Under the pieces are notes generated by a model. That model searched no databases, was not told the DNA's origin, and worked only from the letters and a program-made list of their open reading frames with translations. DNA of 64,000 nucleotides from Limnohabitans sp. MMS-10A-192 (GTDB taxonomy: Bacteria; Pseudomonadota; Gammaproteobacteria; Burkholderiales; Burkholderiaceae_C): contig NZ_NERX01000006.1 of NCBI RefSeq assembly GCF_003063335.1, forward strand, positions 124,001-188,000, given 5' to 3'. Shown piece after piece: positions 28,805 to 38,733 of this stretch. A program made the position numbers and the translations under genes. Within the stretch, counting starts at the first letter, position 1. Every line of letters starts with the position of its first letter.

Positions 28805-29661
28805 AGACCGGGCTCGCCTTCAGGCCGGGTCTTGAAGCGCTTGTGCACCCAGTAGTATTGGGCCGGGTCCACCGCAATGTACCGTGCCAGCAACTCGTTC
28901 ATGCGAGCGGTGTCGGCCTGAGCGTCATCACTGGGAAAGTTGACCCAAGGCTCGCCCACTTCGACGTCATAGCCCTGCGCAGTCAGCCGCGTGATCACTG
29001 GCACCACCTTCGCACCCACCAGTTTGGCCATGCGCGAAAGCGATGGCACCGTGGCCGCATTCACCCCCATGAAGGGCACAAAAATAGAATCTTCCGGTCC
29101 CAAATCCATGTCGGGCGACAAGTGCAGTCGCTCGCCGCGCTTGAGGCCCACGATGATTTTTCGAATGCCTTCATGACGGAAATACGGCTTGACACTGCCC
29201 CAGCGCTCGCGGCCTTGCCTGACCCATGCGTCCAACTGCGGATTGCTTTGGGTCACATAGATAAACGCTACAGGCTGCTTGGCATGCATGGCCACCGCCG
29301 TGCCACCTGCATCGAGGCCCACAAAATGGGGCGCGAACATCACCACGGGCTGGGCAGCATCCAGAGCCTGCGGCCCACCACACCAACGCAAGCGGGAACG
29401 CACCACCGATTCAGGGGCATGCCACAACCAGGCTCGGTCCATCAAGGACTGGCCGACCAGTCGAAAATGCGCACGTGCCAAGGCCAGGCGCTCGGCATGG
29501 CTGACACCCGGCATGCACAGCCGCAAATTGGTCAGCACGATATGACGGCGTGAGCGCGCCGTGCACCACAGCAGCCAACCCAAGGCACTGCCGACGGCTC
29601 GCACCCGCGACAAGGGCCAGCTGGACATCCAACGCATGCAGGCGATGAAAAAAGAAATCAT
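28798..29661 (-). CDS. LpxL/HtrB-type lipid A acyltransferase (copy 1)
   Basis: 287 residues from ATG 29661, which overlaps the stop of the upstream paralogue (ATGA). An N-terminal membrane anchor is followed by the acyltransferase motif H-x4-D in HFVGLD (about 109) and a downstream acidic/hydrophobic block LSPDMDLGPEDSIFVPFMG. The family transfers a secondary acyl chain from acyl-ACP to lipid A precursors at the inner membrane. It ends with YYWVHKRFKTRP, the typical family C-terminus. Which chain it adds is unknown. Confidence 0.86.
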   Translation of the reverse strand: MISFFIACMRWMSSWPLSRVRAVGSALGWLLWCTARSRRHIVLTNLRLCMPGVSHAERLALARAHFRLVGQSLMDRAWLWHAPESVVRSRLRWCGGPQALDAAQPVVMFAPHFVGLDAGGTAVAMHAKQPVAFIYVTQSNPQLDAWVRQGRERWGSVKPYFRHEGIRKIIVGLKRGERLHLSPDMDLGPEDSIFVPFMGVNAATVPSLSRMAKLVGAKVVPVITRLTAQGYDVEVGEPWVNFPSDDAQADTARMNELLARYIAVDPAQYYWVHKRFKTRPEGEPGLY

Positions 29662-30488
29662 GCGTCCTGCCTGGGCGATTTGTACCGGGCATAACCCCAG
29701 AGGTATTGTTGGGGGCAGCTCAAAATCACGCGCTCCATGGCCTGGTTGATTTGCACCACAGCCACATCCATATCGGCCGACAAATCGTGTCCCATGGATT
29801 GCGTGTGCACCAAGTAACCACGGCCCCAACTCAACCGCTCACCCCAGATCAGAACCACACGTGCGCCCGTTTGCGCCGCCAATCGGGCCGCCAAGGTCAT
29901 GGTGTAAGCGGGCTTTCCAAAAAACGGCGCCCATTGGCCCATGCCTTCAGGCGGCACCTGGTCGGGCAGCAAACCTACGGCATGGCCTGCACGCAGGGCC
30001 TTGATCATCTGACGCACGCCTGCCAAGGTGGTCGGTACAGCCTCCAGCCCAGGGCGATTGCGTGCCTGCTCCATCACCTCACCCAGGCCCGCATGGCGCG
30101 CAGGGCGATACAGCACTGTCAACGGCCCGTACTGTCCACCGAAGCGCATCGCCAAAGCCTGCGCCGTGATTTCAAAACAGCCCATGTGGGGTGTCAAAAA
30201 CAACACGCCTTTGCCCGAGGCATAGGCATCCACAGCGGCTTGGTCCTCGGCCCATTGCAAGGGCGCAGGGCGCCCCAGCCACAAACGGGGCAACTCGGCC
30301 GACATGCGACCGGCTTGGCCCACAGCGCCCAAAATGCAACGCCAACCCAAGCCAGCCTGGCGAACGTTGTCCAAAAATCGGCGACGGTAAGTGGGCGACA
30401 AAGCCCACGCCAGCCAGCCGCCCAGCCAGCCCATGGCATGCAGGGCCCACAAAGGCCAAAGCGAAAAGAAACGAAACCATCTCAACAT
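29658..30488 (-). CDS. LpxL/HtrB-type lipid A acyltransferase (copy 2)
   Basis: 276 residues from ATG 30488. Same family as its downstream neighbour, with H-x4-E in HMGCFE (about 103), LLPDQVPPEGMGQWAPFFG (about 183) and a C-terminal YLWGYARYKSPR. It is the promoter-proximal gene of the pair. The two paralogues differ in the catalytic acidic residue (Glu here, Asp in copy 1) and probably act on different positions or substrates. Confidence 0.85.
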   Translation of the reverse strand: MLRWFRFFSLWPLWALHAMGWLGGWLAWALSPTYRRRFLDNVRQAGLGWRCILGAVGQAGRMSAELPRLWLGRPAPLQWAEDQAAVDAYASGKGVLFLTPHMGCFEITAQALAMRFGGQYGPLTVLYRPARHAGLGEVMEQARNRPGLEAVPTTLAGVRQMIKALRAGHAVGLLPDQVPPEGMGQWAPFFGKPAYTMTLAARLAAQTGARVVLIWGERLSWGRGYLVHTQSMGHDLSADMDVAVVQINQAMERVILSCPQQYLWGYARYKSPRQDA

Positions 30489-30558
30489 GGGGTGATTTTG
30501 CCCTGAACTGACACGGGTCCGGACATCACACCGACCAAGCTTGCTCGCCAAGCGCCAT

Positions 30559-30588
30559 CTACCGGTTTTAGACGGCGAACTACCGGTT
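30559..30588. promoter_or_regulatory. Two direct repeats spaced two helical turns, candidate operator
   Basis: The 9-mer CTACCGGTT occurs at 30559-30567 and at 30580-30588, 21 bp apart, in the 192-bp gap between the acyltransferase pair and the divergent helix-turn-helix gene. Same-face spacing suits cooperative protein binding. No other strong signal is seen in this gap. Confidence 0.4.
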
Positions 30589-30680
30589 CCACACCCACAC
30601 CAAGGCGCCAAGGCTCCATATCATCAAAACAGGTAAATGCTTCAAAGACATCATTTCCACCCACGCACCGAGGAAGCCAC

Positions 30681-31334
30681 ATGAAAAACGACAAACTGTC
30701 CCCCACTTACTTCAGCACCAGCGAGGTCGCCAAGTACCTGGGGCTGTCCGTGGGAACCGTGCAACGCATGGTCGAAACCGGTGCACTCCAAGCGTTTGTG
30801 ACCCAGGGCGGCCATCGGCGGATTTTGTCGGCATCACTCCAGCAGTTTTGCCAAACGCGGGGTTTTGCCAGCCCCCCCACGCCAGCAGCATCTGCGATGA
30901 TTTGCATCTTGCATGCGAGCGACCAGATCACGAGCACACTCACACAACTGAGCCAGTGGTCTGAGGTGAAAGTGATCACACAGCCCCTGGACCTGATGGG
31001 GATTCAACGCCCCATCAGCGCGCTGTTCATCGATGCCCGCATCGCCTGGGTCCATGATGCGCCCATGCACCTGCAAGAGACGACGGCTCGCGACGCGCAC
31101 ATCATCATTTACAACAGCAGCGCCATGCCCCCTGGCAGCGCTTTGCGAAACGCCAGCCATGTGTCACAGGTGCCCAGCGACATCAGCCCCGACCTGGTAT
31201 TTGGCTATTTGCTGGGCACCACCGAGCACCACCCGCATCAGACTCAGGCGCTCCACCCCACATCGACACCCACCCTGAGCACCCCTGCTCAGCCGGTTCA
31301 GATTCAGAGCCCTGCCAAACAGCGAACCCCTTGA
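30681..31334 (+). CDS. Helix-turn-helix (excisionase/MerR-like) regulator with a degenerate receiver-like C-terminal part
   Basis: 217 residues. Residues 9-50 (YFSTSEVAKYLGLSVGTVQRMVETGALQ ... GGHRRI) form the short winged helix of the excisionase/HTH_17 type. Residues about 70-170 form an alpha/beta region (MICILHA, SALFIDARI, HIIIYNSS) that resembles a receiver fold without the normal Asp triad. A Pro/Thr/Gln-rich tail follows. Its stop overlaps the groES promoter region. The target is unknown; it is not near any phage genes, so an excisionase role is unlikely. Confidence 0.68.
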   Translation: MKNDKLSPTYFSTSEVAKYLGLSVGTVQRMVETGALQAFVTQGGHRRILSASLQQFCQTRGFASPPTPAASAMICILHASDQITSTLTQLSQWSEVKVITQPLDLMGIQRPISALFIDARIAWVHDAPMHLQETTARDAHIIIYNSSAMPPGSALRNASHVSQVPSDISPDLVFGYLLGTTEHHPHQTQALHPTSTPTLSTPAQPVQIQSPAKQRTP

Positions 31335-31357
31335 AATGCGCTCAAAAGGCCTTATCA
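31330..31357 (+). promoter_or_regulatory. groESL promoter, sigma-32-like -35
   Basis: CTTGAAA at 31330-31336 matches a heat-shock -35 element and also contains the TTGAAA of a sigma-70 -35; the -10 near 31352-31359 (TTATCATT) is imperfect for either. It overlaps the stop codon of the upstream gene and abuts the CIRCE operator. Confidence 0.5.
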
Positions 31358-31384
31358 TTAGCACTCGATGGAGTTGAGTGCTAA
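31358..31384. promoter_or_regulatory. CIRCE operator (HrcA binding site)
   Basis: TTAGCACTC at 31358-31366, a 9-bp spacer, and GAGTGCTAA at 31376-31384: a perfect copy of the CIRCE consensus. HrcA is known to repress groESL through this element. The hrcA gene itself is not in the window. Confidence 0.97.
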
Positions 31385-31462
31385 CAATACCCCTCCTCAG
31401 AGTCAATGAGCACTTATTCGGTGCTTTCGTTTTAAAAACTTGTTTCAAATCCAGGAGATTCC

Positions 31463-31750
31463 ATGAAACTGCGTCCTTTGGGCGATCGCGTGATCGTCAA
31501 GCGTATCGAAAGCGAAACCAAAACAGCCTCGGGCATCGTGATCCCCGACTCGGCTGCAGAAAAGCCTGATCAAGGTGAAGTCTTGGCCGTCGGCCCAGGC
31601 AAGACCAACGACAAAGGCGAGACCAAAGCCCTGAGCGTGAAAGTCGGCGACCGCGTGTTGTTCGGCAAGTACAGCGGCCAGACCGTCAAGGTCGGTGGCG
31701 ATGAGCTGTTGGTCATGAAAGAAGAAGACCTGTTCGCCGTTGTCGAATAA
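31463..31750 (+). CDS. groES: Co-chaperonin GroES
   Basis: 95 residues, the standard length. It opens [16 protein letters not shown], has the mobile loop around residues 20-32 and the roof region in the middle, and ends [11 protein letters not shown]. It caps GroEL rings in the cytosol. AGGAG lies seven bases before the ATG. It is followed by groEL after 43 bp. Confidence 0.99.
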   Translation: MKLRPLGDRVIVKRIESETKTASGIVIPDSAAEKPDQGEVLAVGPGKTNDKGETKALSVKVGDRVLFGKYSGQTVKVGGDELLVMKEEDLFAVVE

Positions 31751-31772
31751 GTCGCACTTTCTCACTTTTTAA

Positions 31773-33446
<1,674 letters not shown>

Positions 33447-33459
33447 CAAGCCCCTGCCT

Positions 33460-33487
33460 GTCATCCCGGACGCGATCCGGGATCCAG
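33460..33487 (+). repeat. 28-bp palindromic repeat, copy 1
   Basis: Begins GTCAT and ends TCCAG, with an 8-bp stem ATCCCGGA / TCCGGGAT around a CGCGA loop. It shares layout with two copies near 54.3 kb. It sits between groEL and its terminator. Confidence 0.75.
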
Positions 33488-33492
33488 ACGCC

Positions 33493-33523
33493 AAAGCCCC
33501 ACGAGAAATCGTGGGGCTTTTTT
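33493..33523 (+). terminator. groESL terminator
   Basis: 12-bp stem AAAGCCCCACGA / TCGTGGGGCTTT with a GAAA tetraloop and a run of six T's, 47 bp after the groEL stop. Confidence 0.92.
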
Positions 33524-33555
33524 CTTGTCCGTACACTTCATGGATTGGAGACGAC

Positions 33556-34524
33556 ATGACCACTGCATCCTTTCAACACCAGCACGGCGCGATGCTGCTC
33601 AAGTACTCGGGCATCAGTTTCATTTCAGGGGCCGTCAACCACGGCTTTTTCAGCGGCGAGCGCTCGCTCTGGACAGCGGCAATTGGCATCGTGCTGTTCG
33701 TGCTGGGCGCCTGGCTGGAACACCGACTGACCGGGCCCAAGGGCACCACCGAACGCACCAGCCTGCTTCAAACCCTGGTGCTGGGCTCCTTGCTGTCAAT
33801 CGGTTTGGGCTTTTTCACCGGCGGTCTACAGCACTTTCCGGACTCCCCGGCCCGCAGTGCCTGGGTGGTGCCACTGGGCTTCATCGTGTCCGTGCTGGCC
33901 TTGGCCTTGAGTGCACGCCGTGCATGGCAACGCGCTGCAACGGTTTATGTGCTGGTGCTGGGCGCTCTGGTGAGCGCTGGCAGCTATGGCGCGTCGCAAT
34001 GGCTGCAAGGCCACCCCGACTGGGCAGCCACCGGCCACAGCCACGGCGAAACCACAGACGCCACAAGCCATGAGACAGCACTGCAAGCCCTGGTGGTGAC
34101 ACGCAGCATCGCGGTGCGCATGGACGACCAGATGCGCTTTAGCCCTTCATCGATTGCCGTGCAAGCGGGCGAGACCATCCGCTTTGTGGTGCACAACGCA
34201 GGCGCAACCGCCCATGAAATGGTGCTGGGCAGCGCGCAAGAAATTGCAGCCCACGCGCAAGGCATGAAGCTGGCTGCCGGCGCCAGCAACGATGGTCATC
34301 ACGAACACGGACAGGGCGTGGAAATCACCGTGGCCGCCGGCCAAACAGGCGAGTTGGTGGTGCGTTTCACTGCCGCAGGAACGGTGGAAATGGCATGCCT
34401 GATTCCGGGCCACTACGAAGCCGGCATGCGCGGCAAGGTTGAAGTGAGCCAGGCTGCCGCGCCCGTCGCCCACACACCTGCAAGACCTGCTGCAGTCAAC
34501 GACCACCGCGGCCACACACACTGA
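33556..34524 (+). CDS. Membrane protein with C-terminal cupredoxin domain
   Basis: 322 residues from ATG 33556, which has GGAG five bases upstream. The N-terminal half has about five membrane helices (residues 12-160). After a His-rich linker (HSHGE) comes a cupredoxin fold with a full copper-site pattern: His in AHEMVLGS (about 217), then MACLIPGHYEAGM supplying Cys, His and Met (about 286-297). The tail is His-rich. Likely a periplasm-facing copper-binding protein in copper handling or electron transfer. The in-frame region upstream of 33556 belongs to groEL and intergenic sequence. No neighbour confirms a copper role. Confidence 0.75.
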   Translation: MTTASFQHQHGAMLLKYSGISFISGAVNHGFFSGERSLWTAAIGIVLFVLGAWLEHRLTGPKGTTERTSLLQTLVLGSLLSIGLGFFTGGLQHFPDSPARSAWVVPLGFIVSVLALALSARRAWQRAATVYVLVLGALVSAGSYGASQWLQGHPDWAATGHSHGETTDATSHETALQALVVTRSIAVRMDDQMRFSPSSIAVQAGETIRFVVHNAGATAHEMVLGSAQEIAAHAQGMKLAAGASNDGHHEHGQGVEITVAAGQTGELVVRFTAAGTVEMACLIPGHYEAGMRGKVEVSQAAAPVAHTPARPAAVNDHRGHTH

Positions 34525-34553
34525 GCCCCTCCCGCTCGGTGGGGCATCCGCAC

Positions 34554-35003
34554 TCAGGCTTCGACGATGTCGAAGCTGGTGGTGATGTCTGCGGTTTTGC
34601 CCAACATGATGCTGGCCGAGCAGTACTTCTCGTGGCTCATGGCGATGGCACGCTCCACCGCGCTGGCCGGTACGCCTTTGCCGGTGATGGTGAAGTGCAT
34701 GTTGATCTTGGTGAACACCTTGGGGTCCACTTCGGCGCGTTCGCTGCTCAGCTTGACGCTGCAGCCACGCACATCGTGGCGACCGCGCTTGAGGATCAAG
34801 ACCACGTCATACGCCGTGCAACCACCAGTCCCGGCGAGCAGCGTTTCCATCGGACGGGGCGCCAGATTCTGGCCCCCGTTTTCAGGTTTGGCGGCGTCCG
34901 GTGCGCCGTCCATGGCGATGACATGGCCCGAGCCGGTTTCGGCCAAAAAGCCCATGCCTGAGCGGGTTCCGGCCGCGCCGGTCCAGGTGACTGTGCAATC
35001 CAT
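34554..35003 (-). CDS. OsmC-family protein
   Basis: 149 residues. The redox Cys pair of the OsmC/Ohr superfamily is visible in GTGGCTAYDV (about 61) and SHEKYCSAS (about 127), with an N-terminal beta-sheet. It resembles the YhfA subgroup more than Ohr. Members reduce organic hydroperoxides with thiol reductants; this role is inferred. It is convergent with the cupredoxin gene and divergent from ilvA. Confidence 0.85.
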   Translation of the reverse strand: MDCTVTWTGAAGTRSGMGFLAETGSGHVIAMDGAPDAAKPENGGQNLAPRPMETLLAGTGGCTAYDVVLILKRGRHDVRGCSVKLSSERAEVDPKVFTKINMHFTITGKGVPASAVERAIAMSHEKYCSASIMLGKTADITTSFDIVEA

Positions 35004-35145
35004 GTTGTTTTCCTTGTGCTGAGCGCCTTGCGAACGACGTCCGACAAAGCATTGGGCATGGATCGTAAACGGATTTCCCGCACTGGCTTTACATGTTTTT
35101 GCAATTTGAGCGCGCCAACTTGCTGCAATGCAACAAAAACACCGC

Positions 35146-35151
35146 TACAAT
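35146..35151 (+). promoter_or_regulatory. Candidate -10 box for the ilvA leader
   Basis: TACAAT (one mismatch from TATAAT). The best -35 at 17-bp spacing is CTGCAA (35123-35128), which is weak. It would start transcription near 35158, just before three hairpins. Confidence 0.4.
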
Positions 35152-35157
35152 TTCGAA

Positions 35158-35248
35158 CATGCGTGCTTTTTTGCATGCACCTTTTGTCTCCTCCACCCTC
35201 CGAAAAGGTGGATTTGCCCCGAACCGCAAGGATCGGGGCATTTTTTTT
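35158..35248 (+). ncRNA. Structured leader or small RNA ending in a terminator, upstream of ilvA
   Basis: From the putative start near 35158 the RNA would form three hairpins: TGCGTGC/GCATGCA around a T6 loop (35160-35179, with one G-U pair), TCCACC/GGTGGA (35192-35212), and the terminator at 35215-35248. No plus-strand gene ends nearby: the nearest upstream stop on this strand is at 34524. So the terminator must belong to a short local transcript, either an attenuated ilvA leader or an independent sRNA of about 90 nt. Confidence 0.45.
35215..35248 (+). terminator. Intrinsic terminator 63 bp upstream of ilvA
   Basis: Stem TGCCCCGA / TCGGGGCA (8 bp) with a 10-nt loop, followed by eight T's (35241-35248). 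Strong by eye. Confidence 0.8.
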
Positions 35249-35311
35249 GGCCCGTTATCATCAGGGTCACACTGATTGAATGCTGCGCCCTTGTGCCGCA
35301 TGCCGCCTGCG

Positions 35312-36856
35312 ATGACCAAACACCTCAAACCTGCCGACTACCTCAAGAAAATCCTCAACGCCAAGGTCTATGACGTGGCGACCGAGTCGGCGCTGGAGAC
35401 CGCCAAAAACCTGTCCCGCCGCCTGCACAACAAGGTGCTGCTCAAGCGCGAAGACCAGCAGCCTGTCTTCAGCTTCAAGCTGCGCGGCGCGTACAACAAG
35501 ATGGCACACCTGACGCCTGAGCAGCTCAAGAAGGGCGTGATCTGCGCCTCGGCAGGCAACCACGCCCAGGGCGTGGCGCTCAGCGCCAGCAAGCTGGGCA
35601 CCCGCGCCGTGATCGTGATGCCCACCACCACACCGCAAGTGAAGATCGATGCGGTCAAAGGCCTAGGCGGCGAAGTGGTGCTGTTTGGTGACAGTTATTC
35701 GGACGCCTACAACCACTCGGTGCTGCTCGAAAAGAAGCAAGGCCTGACCTTTGTGCACCCCTTTGACGATCCGGACGTGATTGCCGGTCAAGGGACCATC
35801 GCCATGGAAATGTTGCGCCAGCACCAGGGCCCACTCGATGCGGTGTTTGTCGCCATCGGCGGCGGCGGTCTGATCAGCGGCGTGGCCAACTACATCAAAG
35901 CCGTGCGCCCCGAAGTCAAAGTCATCGGTGTGCAGATGAACGACTCGGACGCCATGATCCAGTCGGTCAACGCCAAAAAGCGTGTGACCTTGCCCGATGT
36001 GGGCCTGTTCTCGGACGGCACCGCCGTCAAGCTGGTGGGCGAAGAAACCTTCCGCGTCTCGCGGGCCTTGGTCGACGAATACATGACCGTGGACACCGAT
36101 GCGGTCTGCGCCGCCATCAAGGACATTTTTGTGGACACCCGCTCGATCGTGGAGCCCGCAGGCGCGCTGGCCGTGGCCGCGATCAAACAATACGTGGCCC
36201 AACACAAAACGAAGGGCGAAACCTACGCCGCGATCTTGTGCGGCGCCAACATGAACTTTGACCGCTTGCGCTTTGTGGCCGAACGTGCCGACGTGGGCGA
36301 AGAAAAAGAAGCCTTGTTTGCGGTCACGATTCCCGAAGAGCGCGGCAGCTTCAAGCGCTTTCTGGAACTGATCGGCAGCCTGCCTGGCGGCCCGCGCAAT
36401 GTGACCGAGTTCAACTACCGCATGAGCGATGCCGACAAGGCCCATGTGTTCCTGGGCCTGAGCACGCATGGCAAAGGCGAGAGCACCAAGATCACCGCCA
36501 ACTTCAACAAACAAAAATTTGCGGCCATCGACCTGACCCACGACGACCTGGCCAAAGAACACATCCGCCACATGGTGGGCGGCCATTCCGCCTTATCGCA
36601 AGACGAGCGCCTGCTGCGCTTTGTGTTCCCCGAGCGTCCCGGCGCCTTGCTCAAGTTCCTGAGCCTGATGCGCCCGGGCTGGAACATCAGCTTGTTCCAC
36701 TACCGCAACCAGGGCGCCGACTACGGACGCATCCTGGTCGGCCTGCAAGTGCCACCCAAGGACGACAAGGCCTTTGCCAAGTTCCTGGATGCGTTGGGGT
36801 ATCCGTACGCGGAAGAGACGCTCAATCCGGCATACCGGATGTTTTTGCGCAGTTGA
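35312..36856 (+). CDS. ilvA: Threonine ammonia-lyase, biosynthetic
   Basis: 514 residues from ATG 35312; ATG 35300 would add four residues, and neither has a clear ribosome site. It deaminates threonine to 2-oxobutanoate, the first step to isoleucine, using PLP. The PLP Lys is in FSFKLRGAYNK (about 54), the phosphate loop is AIGGGGLI (about 180) and ASAGNHAQG lies about 80. Two ACT-like regulatory domains fill about 330-514, as in the allosterically controlled E. coli enzyme. Confidence 0.96.
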   Translation: MTKHLKPADYLKKILNAKVYDVATESALETAKNLSRRLHNKVLLKREDQQPVFSFKLRGAYNKMAHLTPEQLKKGVICASAGNHAQGVALSASKLGTRAVIVMPTTTPQVKIDAVKGLGGEVVLFGDSYSDAYNHSVLLEKKQGLTFVHPFDDPDVIAGQGTIAMEMLRQHQGPLDAVFVAIGGGGLISGVANYIKAVRPEVKVIGVQMNDSDAMIQSVNAKKRVTLPDVGLFSDGTAVKLVGEETFRVSRALVDEYMTVDTDAVCAAIKDIFVDTRSIVEPAGALAVAAIKQYVAQHKTKGETYAAILCGANMNFDRLRFVAERADVGEEKEALFAVTIPEERGSFKRFLELIGSLPGGPRNVTEFNYRMSDADKAHVFLGLSTHGKGESTKITANFNKQKFAAIDLTHDDLAKEHIRHMVGGHSALSQDERLLRFVFPERPGALLKFLSLMRPGWNISLFHYRNQGADYGRILVGLQVPPKDDKAFAKFLDALGYPYAEETLNPAYRMFLRS

Positions 36857-36963
36857 TGCTCAGGGCAAGGCGGGCAACACGCATCAAAGATCGCGTGTGC
36901 ACCCATCCCCGCATGAGGGTTGGTGTCCTGTGGATGAGCACACCTGCAGCCGGAGTCTGAGAA

Positions 36964-38733
36964 TCAAGTCGCGTTGTCACTCAAATTCATTTTTGATTTC
37001 AAAACCCGGTCAATGGATGCAAGCAAGACATTCGCTTGAAATGGCTTGAGAATGACGTCGTTCAAACCTGCCGCACGAAAAACTTCCAAATCAACCAGAT
37101 TGACGTTGGCTGTCAAACCAATGATCTCCAACTCTTGACCACCCAGCGCTCTGGCCCTGATCACACGCGTCGCTTCGGTCCCATCCATCACAGGCATGAC
37201 CATGTCCATGAACACCAGATCGACTTTCTGAGCCTCAAGTTGACGAATGGCTTGTGCGCCATTTTCCGCCTCCAATACCTCACAAAAAGGCCAAGCATTC
37301 ATCAACACCTGCTTGACCAAAAGACGGTTGACCAAATGGTCATCCACAACCAAAAACCGCCAGACATGGCCTGCTGAAGCAATGGTGTTGTGCAACGGCG
37401 AAAGTTCCGTGCGCAGCGGAGCGCCCTGTTCCAGCAAAGGCAAGTCAAACCAGAACGTCGAGCCCACGCCAAGCGTGCTGTCAAAGCCCATCTCACCGCC
37501 GAGCAGCTCCGTCAATTTTTTGGAAATTGACAAGCCCAGTCCATTGCCGCCAAACCGCTGCTGGATGGTTTCATCGGCTTGGCTGTATCTCTGGAAGATT
37601 TTCGGTTTTTGCGCATCGGTGATGCCAATGCCGCTGTCTTCCACAGAAAAGCGAACGCCTTGACTGCATTGCTCCACCCGCAGATGGACATGTCCTTGGT
37701 GAGTGAACTTGATCGCATTGCCCAACAAATTGACAAGGATTTGCATCAAGCGATGCCGATCGGTCAAAACCCACTGGGGTACGTCATCGGCAACATCACA
37801 AGCATATTCGACTGCGCCGTCTTCAAGCCGCAAAGAAAACAACTCGAAAGCATAGTGAACAAGCTCGCGCAACTCGAACTTCTCCGCATGCGCTGACAAG
37901 CGCCCTGTGTGCAATTGGGAGTAATCCAGGATGTCGTTGATGACGGTCATCAAGTGCTCTGCCGAGTGCTCTGAGTGCTTGAGGATTTTGAGCAAACCCG
38001 GATGGTCCTGAAAATGTGCGGTCAATAAAGCCGTGAAACCCATGATGGCGTTCATGGGCGTTCGCAATTCGTGGCTGATGGTCGAGATGAATTGCTCCCG
38101 CATCTTGGAGATGTGCTCCAACTCAAAACGCTTTTGCGTCAACGCCTCGTTGTGTTGCTGCGTGATTTTCAAAGCATCTCGGCTCATCCACTCATAAAGA
38201 ACAGGCACGACCGTCAGAAACACAGTCAGCACGAGATAAGTCACCAAAGACGTGTACGCGTAGCCGTTCGACAAATCCAATGGTTCAAACACCCACCCAT
38301 GCGGGGTCATGAGCCCTACAGCCATTTGAGCAGCCAAGGTGATCAATAACCAAGCATAGCCAGCGAGACGACTGATCACAAAAAAAGGCGTGAGAGGCAA
38401 CACCAGAGACCAAGTCAGCTGTGGCGAATAAATCCCCCCGGTTTGCGAGACGCCGTACAAGAAAAGGATCAAGCCTAGAAACGAGGCCAGATGAATGCCC
38501 AGATGGATCGACAGGCCATGAGTGCCCCCCACCATCAACGCGATCAGTGCACACGCATATAACAAAGGATAAAGACAGCCATTGGAATAAGGGTTCACCA
38601 CGGCATAAACAAGCATGAGGCCAATCAAGGCCAATGCGAGCACATAAACATAAGGATTCTTTCCTGTCCTGAACGCCTCAGGCATCCAAGGCAGAAATGC
38701 CTGAATGAAAGCATTTTGTCCAGGCGTCTTCAT
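36964..38733 (-). CDS. Hybrid sensor histidine kinase with receiver (downstream of a tandem pair)
   Basis: 589 residues from ATG 38733, with AGAGG five bases upstream. About six membrane helices (residues 25-190) are followed by a coil, the HisKA H-box [17 protein letters not shown] (about 220), N-box [14 protein letters not shown]1 EDSGIGI, G2 GGNGLGLSI, then a C-terminal receiver with phospho-Asp in [12 protein letters not shown] (about 513) and Lys in ILKPF. No DNA-binding or HPt domain. Its ATG overlaps the stop of the other hybrid kinase (ATGA). Signal unknown. Confidence 0.9.
   Translation of the reverse strand: MKTPGQNAFIQAFLPWMPEAFRTGKNPYVYVLALALIGLMLVYAVVNPYSNGCLYPLLYACALIALMVGGTHGLSIHLGIHLASFLGLILFLYGVSQTGGIYSPQLTWSLVLPLTPFFVISRLAGYAWLLITLAAQMAVGLMTPHGWVFEPLDLSNGYAYTSLVTYLVLTVFLTVVPVLYEWMSRDALKITQQHNEALTQKRFELEHISKMREQFISTISHELRTPMNAIMGFTALLTAHFQDHPGLLKILKHSEHSAEHLMTVINDILDYSQLHTGRLSAHAEKFELRELVHYAFELFSLRLEDGAVEYACDVADDVPQWVLTDRHRLMQILVNLLGNAIKFTHQGHVHLRVEQCSQGVRFSVEDSGIGITDAQKPKIFQRYSQADETIQQRFGGNGLGLSISKKLTELLGGEMGFDSTLGVGSTFWFDLPLLEQGAPLRTELSPLHNTIASAGHVWRFLVVDDHLVNRLLVKQVLMNAWPFCEVLEAENGAQAIRQLEAQKVDLVFMDMVMPVMDGTEATRVIRARALGGQELEIIGLTANVNLVDLEVFRAAGLNDVILKPFQANVLLASIDRVLKSKMNLSDNAT

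Noticed and set aside
30681-30840. Phage or integrative element excisionase
   Set aside because: Although the helix-turn-helix resembles excisionases, there is no integrase, attachment site, tRNA or phage gene in the surroundings.
35159-35275. 38-codon ORF in the ilvA leader as a leader peptide
   Set aside because: No ribosome site, no regulatory codon run, and it reads straight through the terminator T-run; the RNA structure is the better explanation.
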